Notes under the pieces: generated by a model
The model's database searches: none
The model's input: the letters and a program-made list of their open reading frames with translations, nothing else
What the model was told of the DNA's origin: nothing
In this document: piece after piece, positions 1 to 6,334 of the stretch
Layout: each line of letters opens with the position of its first letter
How positions within the stretch are numbered: the first letter of the stretch is position 1
Assembly: GCA_003649715.1 (NCBI GenBank)
Contig: QMSS01000054.1
Coordinates: 1-9,122, forward strand
DNA length: 9,122 bases
Source of the DNA: Thermoplasmata archaeon
GTDB lineage: Archaea > Thermoplasmatota > E2 > DHVEG-1
Direction of reading: 5' to 3'
Program-made: the position numbers and the translations under genes

Positions 1-793
1 GGTGTAGATGGACTATGTCGAATCCCATGTCTCCAGGTCTTACTCTGCCCATTATGGCATTTATGTTTGCTCCATCGTAGTATAGTAGTGCGCCGGCGTT
101 ATGTACTAGTTCAGCAATTTCTAGTATTTGAGATTCAAAGATGCCTAATGTGTTTGGATTTGTGAGCATGAAACAAGCTGTTTTGTCGGATAATGTTTTT
201 TCTAGTGTTTTGAGATCTACGGTTCCCTGTTTTGTGGATGGAATTTCTATTACTTTGTATCCAGCCATGGCTGCGCTTGCTGGATTAGTGCCATGTGCTG
301 TGTCTGGTAGTATTACTTCATCTCTATTTTGCTCATTGTTGTGTTCATGGTAGGCTCTGGTTAGAAGCATGCCTGTGAATTCACCCTGTGCACCTGCAGA
401 TGGTTGAAGAGTGAAGCTATGCATTCCTGTTATTTCGCAGAGCATCTTTTCCAGCTCATAGAGTATTTGAAGGTTTCCCTGGATGGTTGAGCTTTCCTGA
501 TATGGATGTGTGGCTGTAAATTTTTCCCATCTGCTGATTTCTTCTCCTATTCTTGGGTTATATTTCATGGTGCAGGATCCAAGTGGGTAGATTCCTGTGT
601 CGATACCATAATTCATCTGACTTAGATGGAAAAAGTGTCGTATTATCTGTGTCTCATCGAGATCAGGAATATGAATTCTTTTTTTTCTCTGAAGAGATAT
701 TGGTAGATTCTCAACAGGTTGGTTTTTTTCTGTTTTTCTCCCTCGTAGTTCATTGAGAAGAGGCTCATCATATCTAGCACTTCTATACGTCAT
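1..793 (-). CDS. gcvPB: Glycine dehydrogenase (decarboxylating) subunit 2, partial (3' end beyond window)
   Basis: This is the PLP-binding half of the two-subunit P-protein of the glycine cleavage system. With GcvPA it decarboxylates glycine and passes the aminomethyl group to lipoylated H protein in the cytoplasm. My reverse-strand translation gives 264 residues from an ATG at 793 with no stop. Seen motifs are GIYPLGSCTMKYNPR (residues 67-81), PSAGAQGE (131-138), LPDTAHGTNPASA (162-174) and YYDGAN (238-243), all highly typical of the family. The last residues read DIVHLH, so the window ends immediately before the expected LHKTF motif carrying the PLP lysine. About 45% of a usual ~480-residue protein is missing. 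A GGGGG Shine-Dalgarno-like run at 806-810 lies 12 nt upstream of the ATG, slightly far. It follows gcvPA by 21 nt and is surely cotranscribed with it. gcvT and gcvH are not in the window. Confidence 0.96.
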   Translation of the reverse strand, partial: MTYRSARYDEPLLNELRGRKTEKNQPVENLPISLQRKKRIHIPDLDETQIIRHFFHLSQMNYGIDTGIYPLGSCTMKYNPRIGEEISRWEKFTATHPYQESSTIQGNLQILYELEKMLCEITGMHSFTLQPSAGAQGEFTGMLLTRAYHEHNNEQNRDEVILPDTAHGTNPASAAMAGYKVIEIPSTKQGTVDLKTLEKTLSDKTACFMLTNPNTLGIFESQILEIAELVHNAGALLYYDGANINAIMGRVRPGDMGFDIVHLH

Positions 794-814
794 AATTTTT
801 TTAATCCCCCATTC

Positions 815-2167
815 TTAGCTCTTTTTTTTAGCATGTCTGAGTAGTGTGACAAATCTTTGGATGTCCCTATCTGTATGCATCTCTGTTATGCCGAGTAGCA
901 TACAGTTTTTAAGCTCTGGGTACCATCTGTCTAAGATTAGTCCTCCATGAACACCGTTTTTCAGTAACATTTTGTTAAGTTTATGTATGTCATCTGAGTA
1001 TTTGATTACAAATTCGTTGAAATGGATTCCATTGAAAATTTTTTCAAATCCTTCTATGGAGACTATTTTTTCAGCTAGTTGTTGTCCTCTTTCGAAGTTG
1101 ATTCTACTAAGCTCTTCTAGTCCCTTGCCGCCAAGCCATGAGAGAAAGACTGTGGCTGCAAGAGCACATAGTCCCTCGTTTGTGCATATGTTACTCGTAG
1201 CTCGTCCTCTTCGTATATGCTGTTCCCTGGTCTGTAGAGCCATACAGAAGCTTCTTCGTCCATCCATGTCTTTTGTCATACCTATTATACGACCGGGTAT
1301 TTGCCGTAGAAACTCCTTTTTACATGCAAAGATTCCTAGTGAGGATCCACCGAAATCCATTGGGTTGCCAAGATTTCTTCCCTCACCGATAACAATGTCT
1401 GCATCGTAATCACCAGGGCTTTTCATGATACCAAGTGCGAGTGGATCAACCCCTACAACAAAGAGAGCACCTGTTTCGTTTGTTATCTGTCTGATTTCAT
1501 ATACCTTGTCTTCAAAGATGCCGAAAAAATTTGGATTCTCTATATATACTCCGGCTGTATCTCTGTCAACAGTTTTTTTAAGCACCTCCAGGGCTACTCC
1601 ACCGGTTTCTCGGTTGTATGGTATTTCCTTGATCTCTAGTTTCCATCCCTTTATGTAGTTTTTCAACACAGATCTTTTTTCCCAAGAAATGTTTTTAGGT
1701 ACAACAAAGGATTTTCTATGGTTTATCCGATGGCACATTAATGCTGCTTCTCCAAGTGCGGATGCTCCATCATATAAAGATGCATTTGCAATGTCCATAC
1801 CAGTTAGTTCAGCTATCATGCTTTGGTATTCAAACATTGCCTGGAGAAAACCCTGCGAAGCCTCAGGCTGGTATGGGGTGTAGGATGTGTAGAATTCTGA
1901 TCTGGAGATAATGTGTTTGACAACAGCGGGTATATAATGAGGTTTTATGCCACCGCCTAGGAAACATGGCATCTCATAAAAAGATTTGTTTTTTCCTACT
2001 ATTTCACGGAGTCTTTGTTCCACGTTTTGTTGGGATATACCCTGTGGTAGGTTTAATTTTTTTATCCTAATTTCATGGGGTATGTCAGAAAACAATTCAT
2101 CGATATCCTGCAACCCAATGCTCTTAAGCATCTTGTTTTTTTGGTCAGAATTAGGAATAAACATCAT
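815..2167 (-). CDS. gcvPA: Glycine dehydrogenase (decarboxylating) subunit 1
   Basis: This is the N-terminal-half subunit of split glycine decarboxylase, which pairs with GcvPB to form the active P-protein. The frame is open to 2221, but the best start is the ATG at 2167 (450 aa). The family begins near (M)FIPNTD and here MMFIPNSDQ sits at that point. A GGGG run at 2175-2178 lies 7 nt upstream of this ATG, while the ATG at 2221 has no ribosome-binding site. A second ATG directly follows at 2164. Conserved stretches, numbered from 2167, are FLGGGIKPHYIPAVV (69-83), YTPYQPEASQG (96-106), ADIVIGEGRNLG (256-267) and REQHIRRGRATSNICTNEG (314-332). The family lacks the PLP lysine, which is in GcvPB. 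The length is normal for GcvPA and no damage is seen. It forms an operon with gcvPB 21 nt downstream. Confidence 0.96.
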   Translation of the reverse strand: MMFIPNSDQKNKMLKSIGLQDIDELFSDIPHEIRIKKLNLPQGISQQNVEQRLREIVGKNKSFYEMPCFLGGGIKPHYIPAVVKHIISRSEFYTSYTPYQPEASQGFLQAMFEYQSMIAELTGMDIANASLYDGASALGEAALMCHRINHRKSFVVPKNISWEKRSVLKNYIKGWKLEIKEIPYNRETGGVALEVLKKTVDRDTAGVYIENPNFFGIFEDKVYEIRQITNETGALFVVGVDPLALGIMKSPGDYDADIVIGEGRNLGNPMDFGGSSLGIFACKKEFLRQIPGRIIGMTKDMDGRRSFCMALQTREQHIRRGRATSNICTNEGLCALAATVFLSWLGGKGLEELSRINFERGQQLAEKIVSIEGFEKIFNGIHFNEFVIKYSDDIHKLNKMLLKNGVHGGLILDRWYPELKNCMLLGITEMHTDRDIQRFVTLLRHAKKKS

Positions 2168-2174
2168 TGGTATT

Positions 2175-2178
2175 CCCC
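2175..2178 (-). promoter_or_regulatory. Shine-Dalgarno fixing the gcvPA start
   Basis: AGGGG on the minus strand lies 7 nt before the ATG at 2167. It argues against the longer reading from 2221, whose upstream sequence is an A/T run with no SD. A similar G-rich site precedes gcvPB and the GTPase gene in this window. Confidence 0.55.
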
Positions 2179-2260
2179 TGGGAGGATGGTAAACCGTCAG
2201 CTGGTTAAAGAAACTTGTCATAAAAAAACTTTTTTTGAAACATTACTTTTTTGTCACCAG

Positions 2261-2270
2261 GTTTTTTAAA
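2261..2270 (-). promoter_or_regulatory. Candidate TATA box of the gcvPA-gcvPB operon
   Basis: The minus strand reads TTTAAAAAAC here, about 95-100 nt before the gcvPA ATG at 2167. A start site about 25 nt downstream would give a leader of roughly 70-75 nt. The upstream BRE-like sequence is not strong, so this is a moderate call. Readthrough from the gene ending at 2290 is an alternative. Confidence 0.35.
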
Positions 2271-2289
2271 GTTGAATCTAATTTTTTGT

Positions 2290-2811
2290 TTAGATGTGGA
2301 TGTTTTTTAAAAAAATTGTTCCAATGTTTAGATTGTTTATGGATATATCCCATGCTTTTATAGCTATGCCATGCCATGGATCGTATTCAGCGATGCCAAC
2401 TATTTTTCCAATTACTCTGCTGTCTCTATTAGTTCTGCTCACATTAAGTTTGCTGTGAAATAGGGTGTTAGGTATTCCCTCTATGTGTTCTGTGTAGTCT
2501 GCATAGTATTCACAGTAGATTCTGTATCCACCTGTTTCATCTTTACCATTTATATACTGCTGATATAATAATATGTCCCCCTTTTTTATTGAGAAATTTG
2601 GATGAGATGACTTCTGAACTATGATGTAGCTATGTTTAGTTTCCATGTTTCCAATAGAGTTGTTGTATTCTAAATACAAATAGTAGCTGGGATTTTCAAA
2701 GGAATCTAGGAATATATCAAGGCCAGTTACTTGGACTATGGTTATGAATGGTAGATTGGCTACAGCTAGGAAAAGGAGTATTCTGGTCATGTCTTTCAAT
2801 GATTTTTCCAT
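2290..2811 (-). CDS. Membrane-anchored protein, possibly S26 signal peptidase-like
   Basis: No firm family assignment. The start is set at the ATG at 2811 (173 aa) because GAGGTGGT at 2821-2828 is the clearest Shine-Dalgarno in the window. The open frame extends to a TTG at 2865 and an ATG at 2850, but these lie at or before the expected transcription start. From 2811, residues ~9-29 form one hydrophobic segment (ILLFLAVANLPFITIVQV) and the remainder is probably outside the membrane. Residues 63-82 read IIVQKSSHPN followed by FSIKKGDILL. This resembles the SxSMxP...GD core of S26 signal peptidases, with Ser68 as the possible nucleophile. RVIGKIVGI (132-140) resembles another S26 segment. The canonical Met after the serine is absent and no clear Lys or His base is identifiable, so it may be inactive or unrelated. 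It ends 122 bp upstream of gcvPA in the same direction. Confidence 0.6.
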   Translation of the reverse strand: MEKSLKDMTRILLFLAVANLPFITIVQVTGLDIFLDSFENPSYYLYLEYNNSIGNMETKHSYIIVQKSSHPNFSIKKGDILLYQQYINGKDETGGYRIYCEYYADYTEHIEGIPNTLFHSKLNVSRTNRDSRVIGKIVGIAEYDPWHGIAIKAWDISINNLNIGTIFLKNIHI

Positions 2812-2820
2812 TGCCAGACC

Positions 2821-2828
2821 ACCACCTC
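2821..2828 (-). promoter_or_regulatory. Strong Shine-Dalgarno deciding the 2811 start
   Basis: The minus strand reads GAGGTGGT, a near-perfect match to archaeal GGAGGTGAT, with its last base 9 nt before the ATG at 2811. It supports a 173-residue product rather than the longer frames from 2850 or 2865. Confidence 0.65.
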
Positions 2829-2870
2829 TTTCATTGATAGTATGATGCATGATAACTTTTATCAAAATAA

Positions 2871-2878
2871 TATTTAAA
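2871..2878 (-). promoter_or_regulatory. TATA box for the 2290-2811 gene (possibly shared in both directions)
   Basis: The minus strand reads AAAACC-TTTAAATA, a good BRE plus TATA box. Initiation about 25 nt downstream falls near 2848-2850, giving a leader of about 38 nt to the ATG at 2811. The same TATTTAAA is nearly symmetric and could serve plus-strand transcription toward the small ORF at 2893 and rfcS. Confidence 0.5.
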
Positions 2879-2892
2879 GGTTTTCTGTCAAA

Positions 2893-2970
2893 ATGTCAAA
2901 ACCACCAAATAAACAAAAAAAACACAAACCAGTTCCTCACCATCCTCACTATTCTTCAAAAAAAACTTAG
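2893..2970 (+). CDS. Possible 25-aa basic, His-rich mini-protein upstream of rfcS
   Basis: ATG to TAG, 25 codons. The product begins MSKPPNKQKKHK and ends PVPHHPHYSSKKT, with no acidic residues. The first half could be a by-product of an A-rich intergenic stretch, but the PVPHHPHY segment is not low-complexity poly-A. A TATA-like TATTTAAA at 2871-2878 lies ~18 bp upstream of the ATG. That is slightly close for a leaderless start and no Shine-Dalgarno is seen. It could be a small protein gene, a leader ORF affecting rfcS (55 nt downstream), or chance. I do not recognise a family. Confidence 0.27.
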   Translation: MSKPPNKQKKHKPVPHHPHYSSKKT

Positions 2971-3025
2971 ATTAACAAAAAAACATTAATCAGATGAACC
3001 ATATTACCAGAACGTGGAAACTCAT

Positions 3026-3988
3026 ATGGAAGACATATGGATTGAAAAATATAGACCAAAAACACTCGATGAAATAGTCGGTCAAGATCATATCATAGAG
3101 AGACTAAAAGCATATGCAGAAACCAAAACCATACCACATCTCATATTTGCAGGACCAGCTGGAACTGGCAAGACAACATCCGCTCTTGTACTTGCGAGAA
3201 CAATCTTCGGTGAGAAAACATGGAGACAAAACTTCAATGAGTTAAACGCAAGCGATGAAAGAGGAATAGGAATAATCAGAGGGAAGATAAAGGATTTCGC
3301 ACGAACAGCACCTATAGGAGAAGCACGATTCAAAATAATATTTCTAGATGAGGCTGACTCACTTACATCAGATGCACAGGCTGCTCTGAGGAGAACTATA
3401 GAACGATACTCACACATATGCAGATTTATCCTATCTGTCAACTACTCCTCCAAAATAATAGAGCCGATTCAGTCTAGATGCGCCGTCTTCAGATTCAAAC
3501 CAATCAAACCAGAGGACATAAAAAAATATATGCGGAGAATAGCCACCAGAGAAAAACTAGAGATAACACAAGATGGGCTAGAAACCCTTATATTTATAGC
3601 ACGAGGGGATCTAAGAAAAGCAATAAACACCTTACAGGTAGCGGCAGCTATAGACAAAAAAATAACATCGGAGTTGCTCTATGAGACCACAGCCACAGCA
3701 AAAAAGGAAGATATAAAGGCTTTGATCAACACCGCATTAAAAGGCAACTTTATGGCAGCAAGAAACCAGCTATACGACCTGTTGATAAAACATGGTCTAA
3801 GCGGCGAGGATATTATAAAACAAATACATCAGACAATCTTCGATCTCACAATACCTGATGAAGACAAAGTACGGCTGATAGAAAAAACAGGTGAGATAGA
3901 ATTCAGGATAGTAGAAGGAAGCAATGAGCAAATTCAACTGGAAACATTACTAGCACAGTTTGTGTTAGTGGGAAGTAGACTGAGATAA
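3026..3988 (+). CDS. rfcS: Replication factor C small subunit (clamp loader ATPase)
   Basis: AAA+ ATPase that, with RFC large subunit, opens and loads the PCNA clamp on primed DNA during archaeal replication and repair. The chosen start is ATG 3026 (320 aa), because the family begins M-E-(D/E)-I-W-x-E-K-Y-R-P, exactly as here. The frame also opens with a GTG at 3014, which would add only METH. From 3026 the motifs are EKYRPKTLDEIVGQ (RFC box II region, 7-20), Walker A GPAGTGKT (43-50), Walker B IIFLDEAD (104-111) and the arginine-finger SRC (150-152). A helical C-terminal collar domain runs to residue 320. Length is normal. There is no intein at the P-loop, where many archaeal RFC genes carry one. 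The upstream ribosome-binding site is weak (GTGGAAA). Its last 24 bp overlap the convergent gene. The large subunit gene is not nearby. Confidence 0.96.
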   Translation: MEDIWIEKYRPKTLDEIVGQDHIIERLKAYAETKTIPHLIFAGPAGTGKTTSALVLARTIFGEKTWRQNFNELNASDERGIGIIRGKIKDFARTAPIGEARFKIIFLDEADSLTSDAQAALRRTIERYSHICRFILSVNYSSKIIEPIQSRCAVFRFKPIKPEDIKKYMRRIATREKLEITQDGLETLIFIARGDLRKAINTLQVAAAIDKKITSELLYETTATAKKEDIKALINTALKGNFMAARNQLYDLLIKHGLSGEDIIKQIHQTIFDLTIPDEDKVRLIEKTGEIEFRIVEGSNEQIQLETLLAQFVLVGSRLR

Positions 3989-5329
3989 ATGTTTTTCTAA
4001 AAACCTGTCAACCAGTTTCTCCAAATCAAACACAGTTTTCTCACCTACACCATATCTAACTCTAACAATAGGTTTATCTGTTTTCACCACACGACGAAGG
4101 TCTATAGGAGTACCGCTTACTACAACATCGCAGTCGGCATTGTTTATAGTCTGCTCCAGCTCCCGTATCTGTTTTTTGCTATACCCCATGGCAGGGAGGA
4201 CATCAGAGAGATGATCATATTTGTTGAATGTATCTACAATGGATCCAACAGCATAACGACGTGGATCAATGATCTCACCAGCATTATACTCATTAGCAGC
4301 AACATAGGCAGCACCATACCTCATACCACCATGTGTAACTGTTGGTCCATCTTCAATCACTAAAACCCTTTTACCGGTTATCATGTCACCACTGTCAGTC
4401 ATTATATCAGAAACACCCTTTATGACCACCGCCCTGGGATTAACCATCTTTATATTCCTACTGACCCTACCAACATCCTCTTTTTTTGCTGTGTTAACCT
4501 TGTTTATAACAACCGCATCAGCAAGTCTCAGAGTCAGCTCACCGGGATAATACAGCAACTCATGACCTGCCCGATGAGGATCAGCAACAGTGATCAAAAA
4601 ATCAGGTTTTATAAATGGAAAATCATTGTTTCCGCCATCCCATATGATAACATCAGCTTCTTCCTCCGCATGCTTTAGAATCTCTCCATAATCAACACCC
4701 GCATAGATAACACCCTTCATATCTAGGTATGGCTCGTATTCCTCTCTCTCCTCTATGGTACAGTTATATTTTTCCAGATCATCATATGAGGCAAATCTCT
4801 GGCAAATCTGAGTGGACAAGTTTTTGTCATAGGGCATAGGATGTCTTATAGATACAACCCTAAATCCTCTTTCTCTTAAAATCTCAAATATTTTACGAGA
4901 AATCTGCGATTTACCACAACCAGTTCTAACAGCACAAACAGCTATAACAGGTTTCAGTGATCTGAGCATAGTCTTTCTTGGACCCATTAAAACAAAATCA
5001 GCACCAGCAGCATTAACAATCGACGATCGGCTCATAACATAGGAATAGGATATATCGCTGTATGCAAAAACAACCTCATCAACATCATTTTCCTTGATCA
5101 AATCAGATATCTTGTCCTCCGGATAAATAGGAATACCAGAGGGATATAACCTACCAGACAACTCCGGGGGATACATTCTACCAGCTATACCTGGTATCTG
5201 AGTAGCAGTAAAAGCAACAACCTCATATCTTTCATTGTCTCTAAAATACACATTAAAATTATGAAAATCCCTACCCGCAGCGCCCATTATAACAACTTTT
5301 GTCCTACGATCTGAATCCAATCCATTCAA
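3965..5329 (-). CDS. COG2403-type P-loop GTPase, annotated as cyclic 2,3-diphosphoglycerate synthetase-like
   Basis: Matches by recall the family called 'predicted GTPase' or 'cyclic 2,3-diphosphoglycerate synthetase' (cDPGS). True cDPGS makes a thermoprotective solute in some methanogens, but the role of most homologues is unproven. Numbered from the TTG at 5329 (454 aa): an N-terminal nucleotide-fold strand VVIMGAAGRDFHNFN (12-26), TATQIPGIAGR (41-51), P-loop AVRTGCGKSQ (133-142), WDGGNNDFPF (230-239), NKVNTA (276-281) where GTPases usually have NKxD, EDGPTVTHGGM (326-336) and a C-terminal VVVSGTPIDL (402-411). No ATG lies before the conserved core. TTG codons occur at 5356, 5329 and 5320. 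I prefer 5329 because GGGGG at 5339-5343 sits 9 nt upstream, but 5356 (463 aa) remains possible. It is convergent with rfcS and overlaps it by 24 bp. Confidence 0.9.
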   Translation of the reverse strand: MNGLDSDRRTKVVIMGAAGRDFHNFNVYFRDNERYEVVAFTATQIPGIAGRMYPPELSGRLYPSGIPIYPEDKISDLIKENDVDEVVFAYSDISYSYVMSRSSIVNAAGADFVLMGPRKTMLRSLKPVIAVCAVRTGCGKSQISRKIFEILRERGFRVVSIRHPMPYDKNLSTQICQRFASYDDLEKYNCTIEEREEYEPYLDMKGVIYAGVDYGEILKHAEEEADVIIWDGGNNDFPFIKPDFLITVADPHRAGHELLYYPGELTLRLADAVVINKVNTAKKEDVGRVSRNIKMVNPRAVVIKGVSDIMTDSGDMITGKRVLVIEDGPTVTHGGMRYGAAYVAANEYNAGEIIDPRRYAVGSIVDTFNKYDHLSDVLPAMGYSKKQIRELEQTINNADCDVVVSGTPIDLRRVVKTDKPIVRVRYGVGEKTVFDLEKLVDRFLEKHLSQSTSH

Positions 5330-5338
5330 GCGTAGAAA

Positions 5339-5343
5339 CCCCC
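5339..5343 (-). promoter_or_regulatory. Shine-Dalgarno favouring the TTG start at 5329
   Basis: GGGGG on the minus strand, 9 nt before TTG 5329. It could pair with CCUCC using one G-U pair. The other TTG candidates lack a comparable site, although a leaderless or nearly leaderless start at 5356 cannot be excluded. Confidence 0.4.
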
Positions 5344-5383
5344 AGATTAGAATCAAAACCTGTGAAGAGGGAAAACAAATATT

Positions 5384-5391
5384 GATTTATA
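5384..5391 (-). promoter_or_regulatory. TATA box of the COG2403-type GTPase gene
   Basis: The minus strand reads GGAAAAGTC-TATAAATC, a good TATA box with purine/A-rich upstream sequence. Start of transcription is expected near 5361, giving a ~32-nt leader to TTG 5329 or about 5 nt to TTG 5356. Confidence 0.55.
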
Positions 5392-5519
5392 GACTTTTCC
5401 AATTTAATCCCCCTTCTTATCCACTCATAAACATGTGTGATAAAAATAAAAAAAAACCCAATTTCAGAATCACAACATAAGAAGAAAGAGGATTTAAAAT
5501 AGAAAAAAAATGATTAGCA

Positions 5520-5541
5520 AATATCATCAGAATATCATCGT
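5520..5541 (+). repeat. Tandem 11-bp direct repeat upstream of the 63-aa gene
   Basis: AATATCATCAG (5520-5530) is followed directly by AATATCATCGT (5531-5541), sharing the first 9 bases. The period is one helical turn, so both copies face the same side of the DNA. It ends about 15 bp before the TATA-like box of the downstream gene, a plausible place for an activator site in archaea. Function is inferred only. Confidence 0.35.
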
Positions 5542-5555
5542 TTTTGATCATAAAT

Positions 5556-5563
5556 TGTTTAAA
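5556..5563 (+). promoter_or_regulatory. TATA box giving a probable leaderless mRNA for the 63-aa gene
   Basis: TTGTTTAAATG contains a TTTAAA-type TATA box centred near 5560. Initiation about 26 nt downstream falls at 5585-5588, exactly at the ATG of the small membrane protein, which has no close Shine-Dalgarno. Confidence 0.45.
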
Positions 5564-5587
5564 TGAAGAGCAGGTTAGAATATTTGA

Positions 5588-5779
5588 ATGAACAAAGAAG
5601 CAATTCCTCTTCTACTAGGCATCATAACACCCATCCTACTTGTCTCAATAATCCTGCTACATATCCATGGATACAACATAATCCACTACCTAAAAAATAT
5701 AGACCCCATCTACTACATTATAATTTTCCCAATGATACTAGGAATAATACTTGCACTATCAGGATGGAAAAAAACATAA
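5588..5779 (+). CDS. Small two-helix membrane protein, unknown function
   Basis: Sixty-three residues, not recognised. Two hydrophobic helices are clear: residues ~6-25 (IPLLLGIITPILLVSIILL) and ~41-59 (IYYIIIFPMILGIILALSG). A short loop with His and Asn lies between them and the C-terminus is WKKT. The hydrophobic pattern and the matching TATA box at the leaderless distance make it more credible than the overlapping frame from 5563, which is Ser/Asn/His-rich without order. The basic C-terminus suggests that both ends face the cytoplasm. It is divergent from the GTPase gene on the left and separated by ~545 bp from the secretion ATPase on the right, so context gives no function. Confidence 0.6.
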   Translation: MNKEAIPLLLGIITPILLVSIILLHIHGYNIIHYLKNIDPIYYIIIFPMILGIILALSGWKKT

Positions 5780-5897
5780 ACACATCATCCTCCAGCCCAT
5801 ACATCGTCTCGTCACACAAATAAGATTATTTCATCTAACAAAATAAACCTGTATCCGGCTAATATGTGGTGCCTATAGAACCATATTAATGTCACAT

Positions 5898-5932
5898 AGA
5901 TGGACATCGTATATGTAGTACAATGGTCATCT
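5898..5932 (+). other. Hairpin, possible RNA structure
   Basis: AGATGGACAT (5898-5907) pairs with ATGGTCATCT (5923-5932). All positions are complementary except one G-T wobble and one A-G mismatch, with a 15-nt loop. No T-run follows, so it does not look like a terminator. It may belong to an untranslated RNA or be chance. Confidence 0.22.
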
Positions 5933-6000
5933 AAAAAGGGAACATCAGAACACCAGAAAAACGACTGATAAAAAATCTCATACAACACAATAAAAGAAAG

Positions 6001-6009
6001 TTATAAATA
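6001..6009 (+). promoter_or_regulatory. Strong TATA box, probable promoter of the secretion ATPase transcript
   Basis: AAAGAAAG followed by TTATAAATA is the best BRE/TATA match in the window. Initiation is expected near 6030, which would leave a leader of ~295 nt before the ATPase ATG at 6325, long for archaea. It may instead serve a small transcript within 6030-6320. Confidence 0.6.
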
Positions 6010-6046
6010 CAGATTAAAACATTTCAAAACAAAACATACGAGGGTA

Positions 6047-6334
6047 GGATGCACACAAACAAAAGATGATGGCAGTCTCGCCAAATATAGTGATCCTATT
6101 TATATCCAATGGATGTCTAAAAATATTTCAAAAAAGGACTTGAGATAAAAGGAATTAAAAGAACTGGATAGGAGTGATGGGATGCACACAATGTATAGAA
6201 GATTCTATAACATAATAGTAAACCCTATGCATCCAAACCAGAGAAACAATCAGAATAAAATCTTACTTTTTCCTAGTAACTCAGCATCCTACCGCTCAGA
6301 GAAAGAAGTAGAGTGTATGGTGGGATGCACTTGA
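6047..6334 (+). repeat. Three copies of a GGATGCAC start-like motif
   Basis: GGATGCACACAA occurs at 6047-6058 and 6180-6191, and GGATGCACTTGA at 6323-6334, with spacings of 133 and 143 bp. Each copy has G-rich sequence just before it (GAGGGTAGG, GAGTGATGG, GAGTGTATGGTGG), and each ATG could be a start codon. The third is the ATPase start used here. The copies diverge outside this ~20-bp block. Confidence 0.45.

Larger units (their letters stand above)
5780..6324 (+). other. Gene-poor stretch and long leader before the secretion ATPase
   Basis: About 545 bp without a convincing coding frame on either strand. It contains a hairpin (5898-5932), a strong TATA box (6001-6009) and two GGATGCACACAA motifs. 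A 6-codon reading frame (6049-6069, MHTNKR) and a 50-codon frame (6182-6334) start at those motifs. The 50-codon frame has GGAGTGAT at 6171-6178 as a good Shine-Dalgarno, but its product is compositionally unremarkable and it ends 10 nt inside the ATPase gene. No tRNA or C/D-box RNA with both boxes was found. Confidence 0.5.

Noticed and set aside
972..1409. 145-codon plus-strand frame
   Set aside because: It is antisense to gcvPA, whose conservation is unmistakable.
3152..3180. Intein insertion at the RFC P-loop, common in archaea
   Set aside because: The Walker A sequence is continuous and the protein has normal length.
3088..3441. 117-codon minus-strand frame
   Set aside because: It is antisense to the Walker A/B region of rfcS.
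5563..5823. 86-codon plus-strand frame starting ahead of the 63-aa gene
   Set aside because: It is in a different frame with an unordered Ser/Asn/His-rich product. The TATA box fits the ATG at 5588, and 5563 would lie inside the promoter.
6061..6120. C/D-box small RNA suggested by GATGATGG
   Set aside because: Only an imperfect C box is present and no D box at a usable distance was found.
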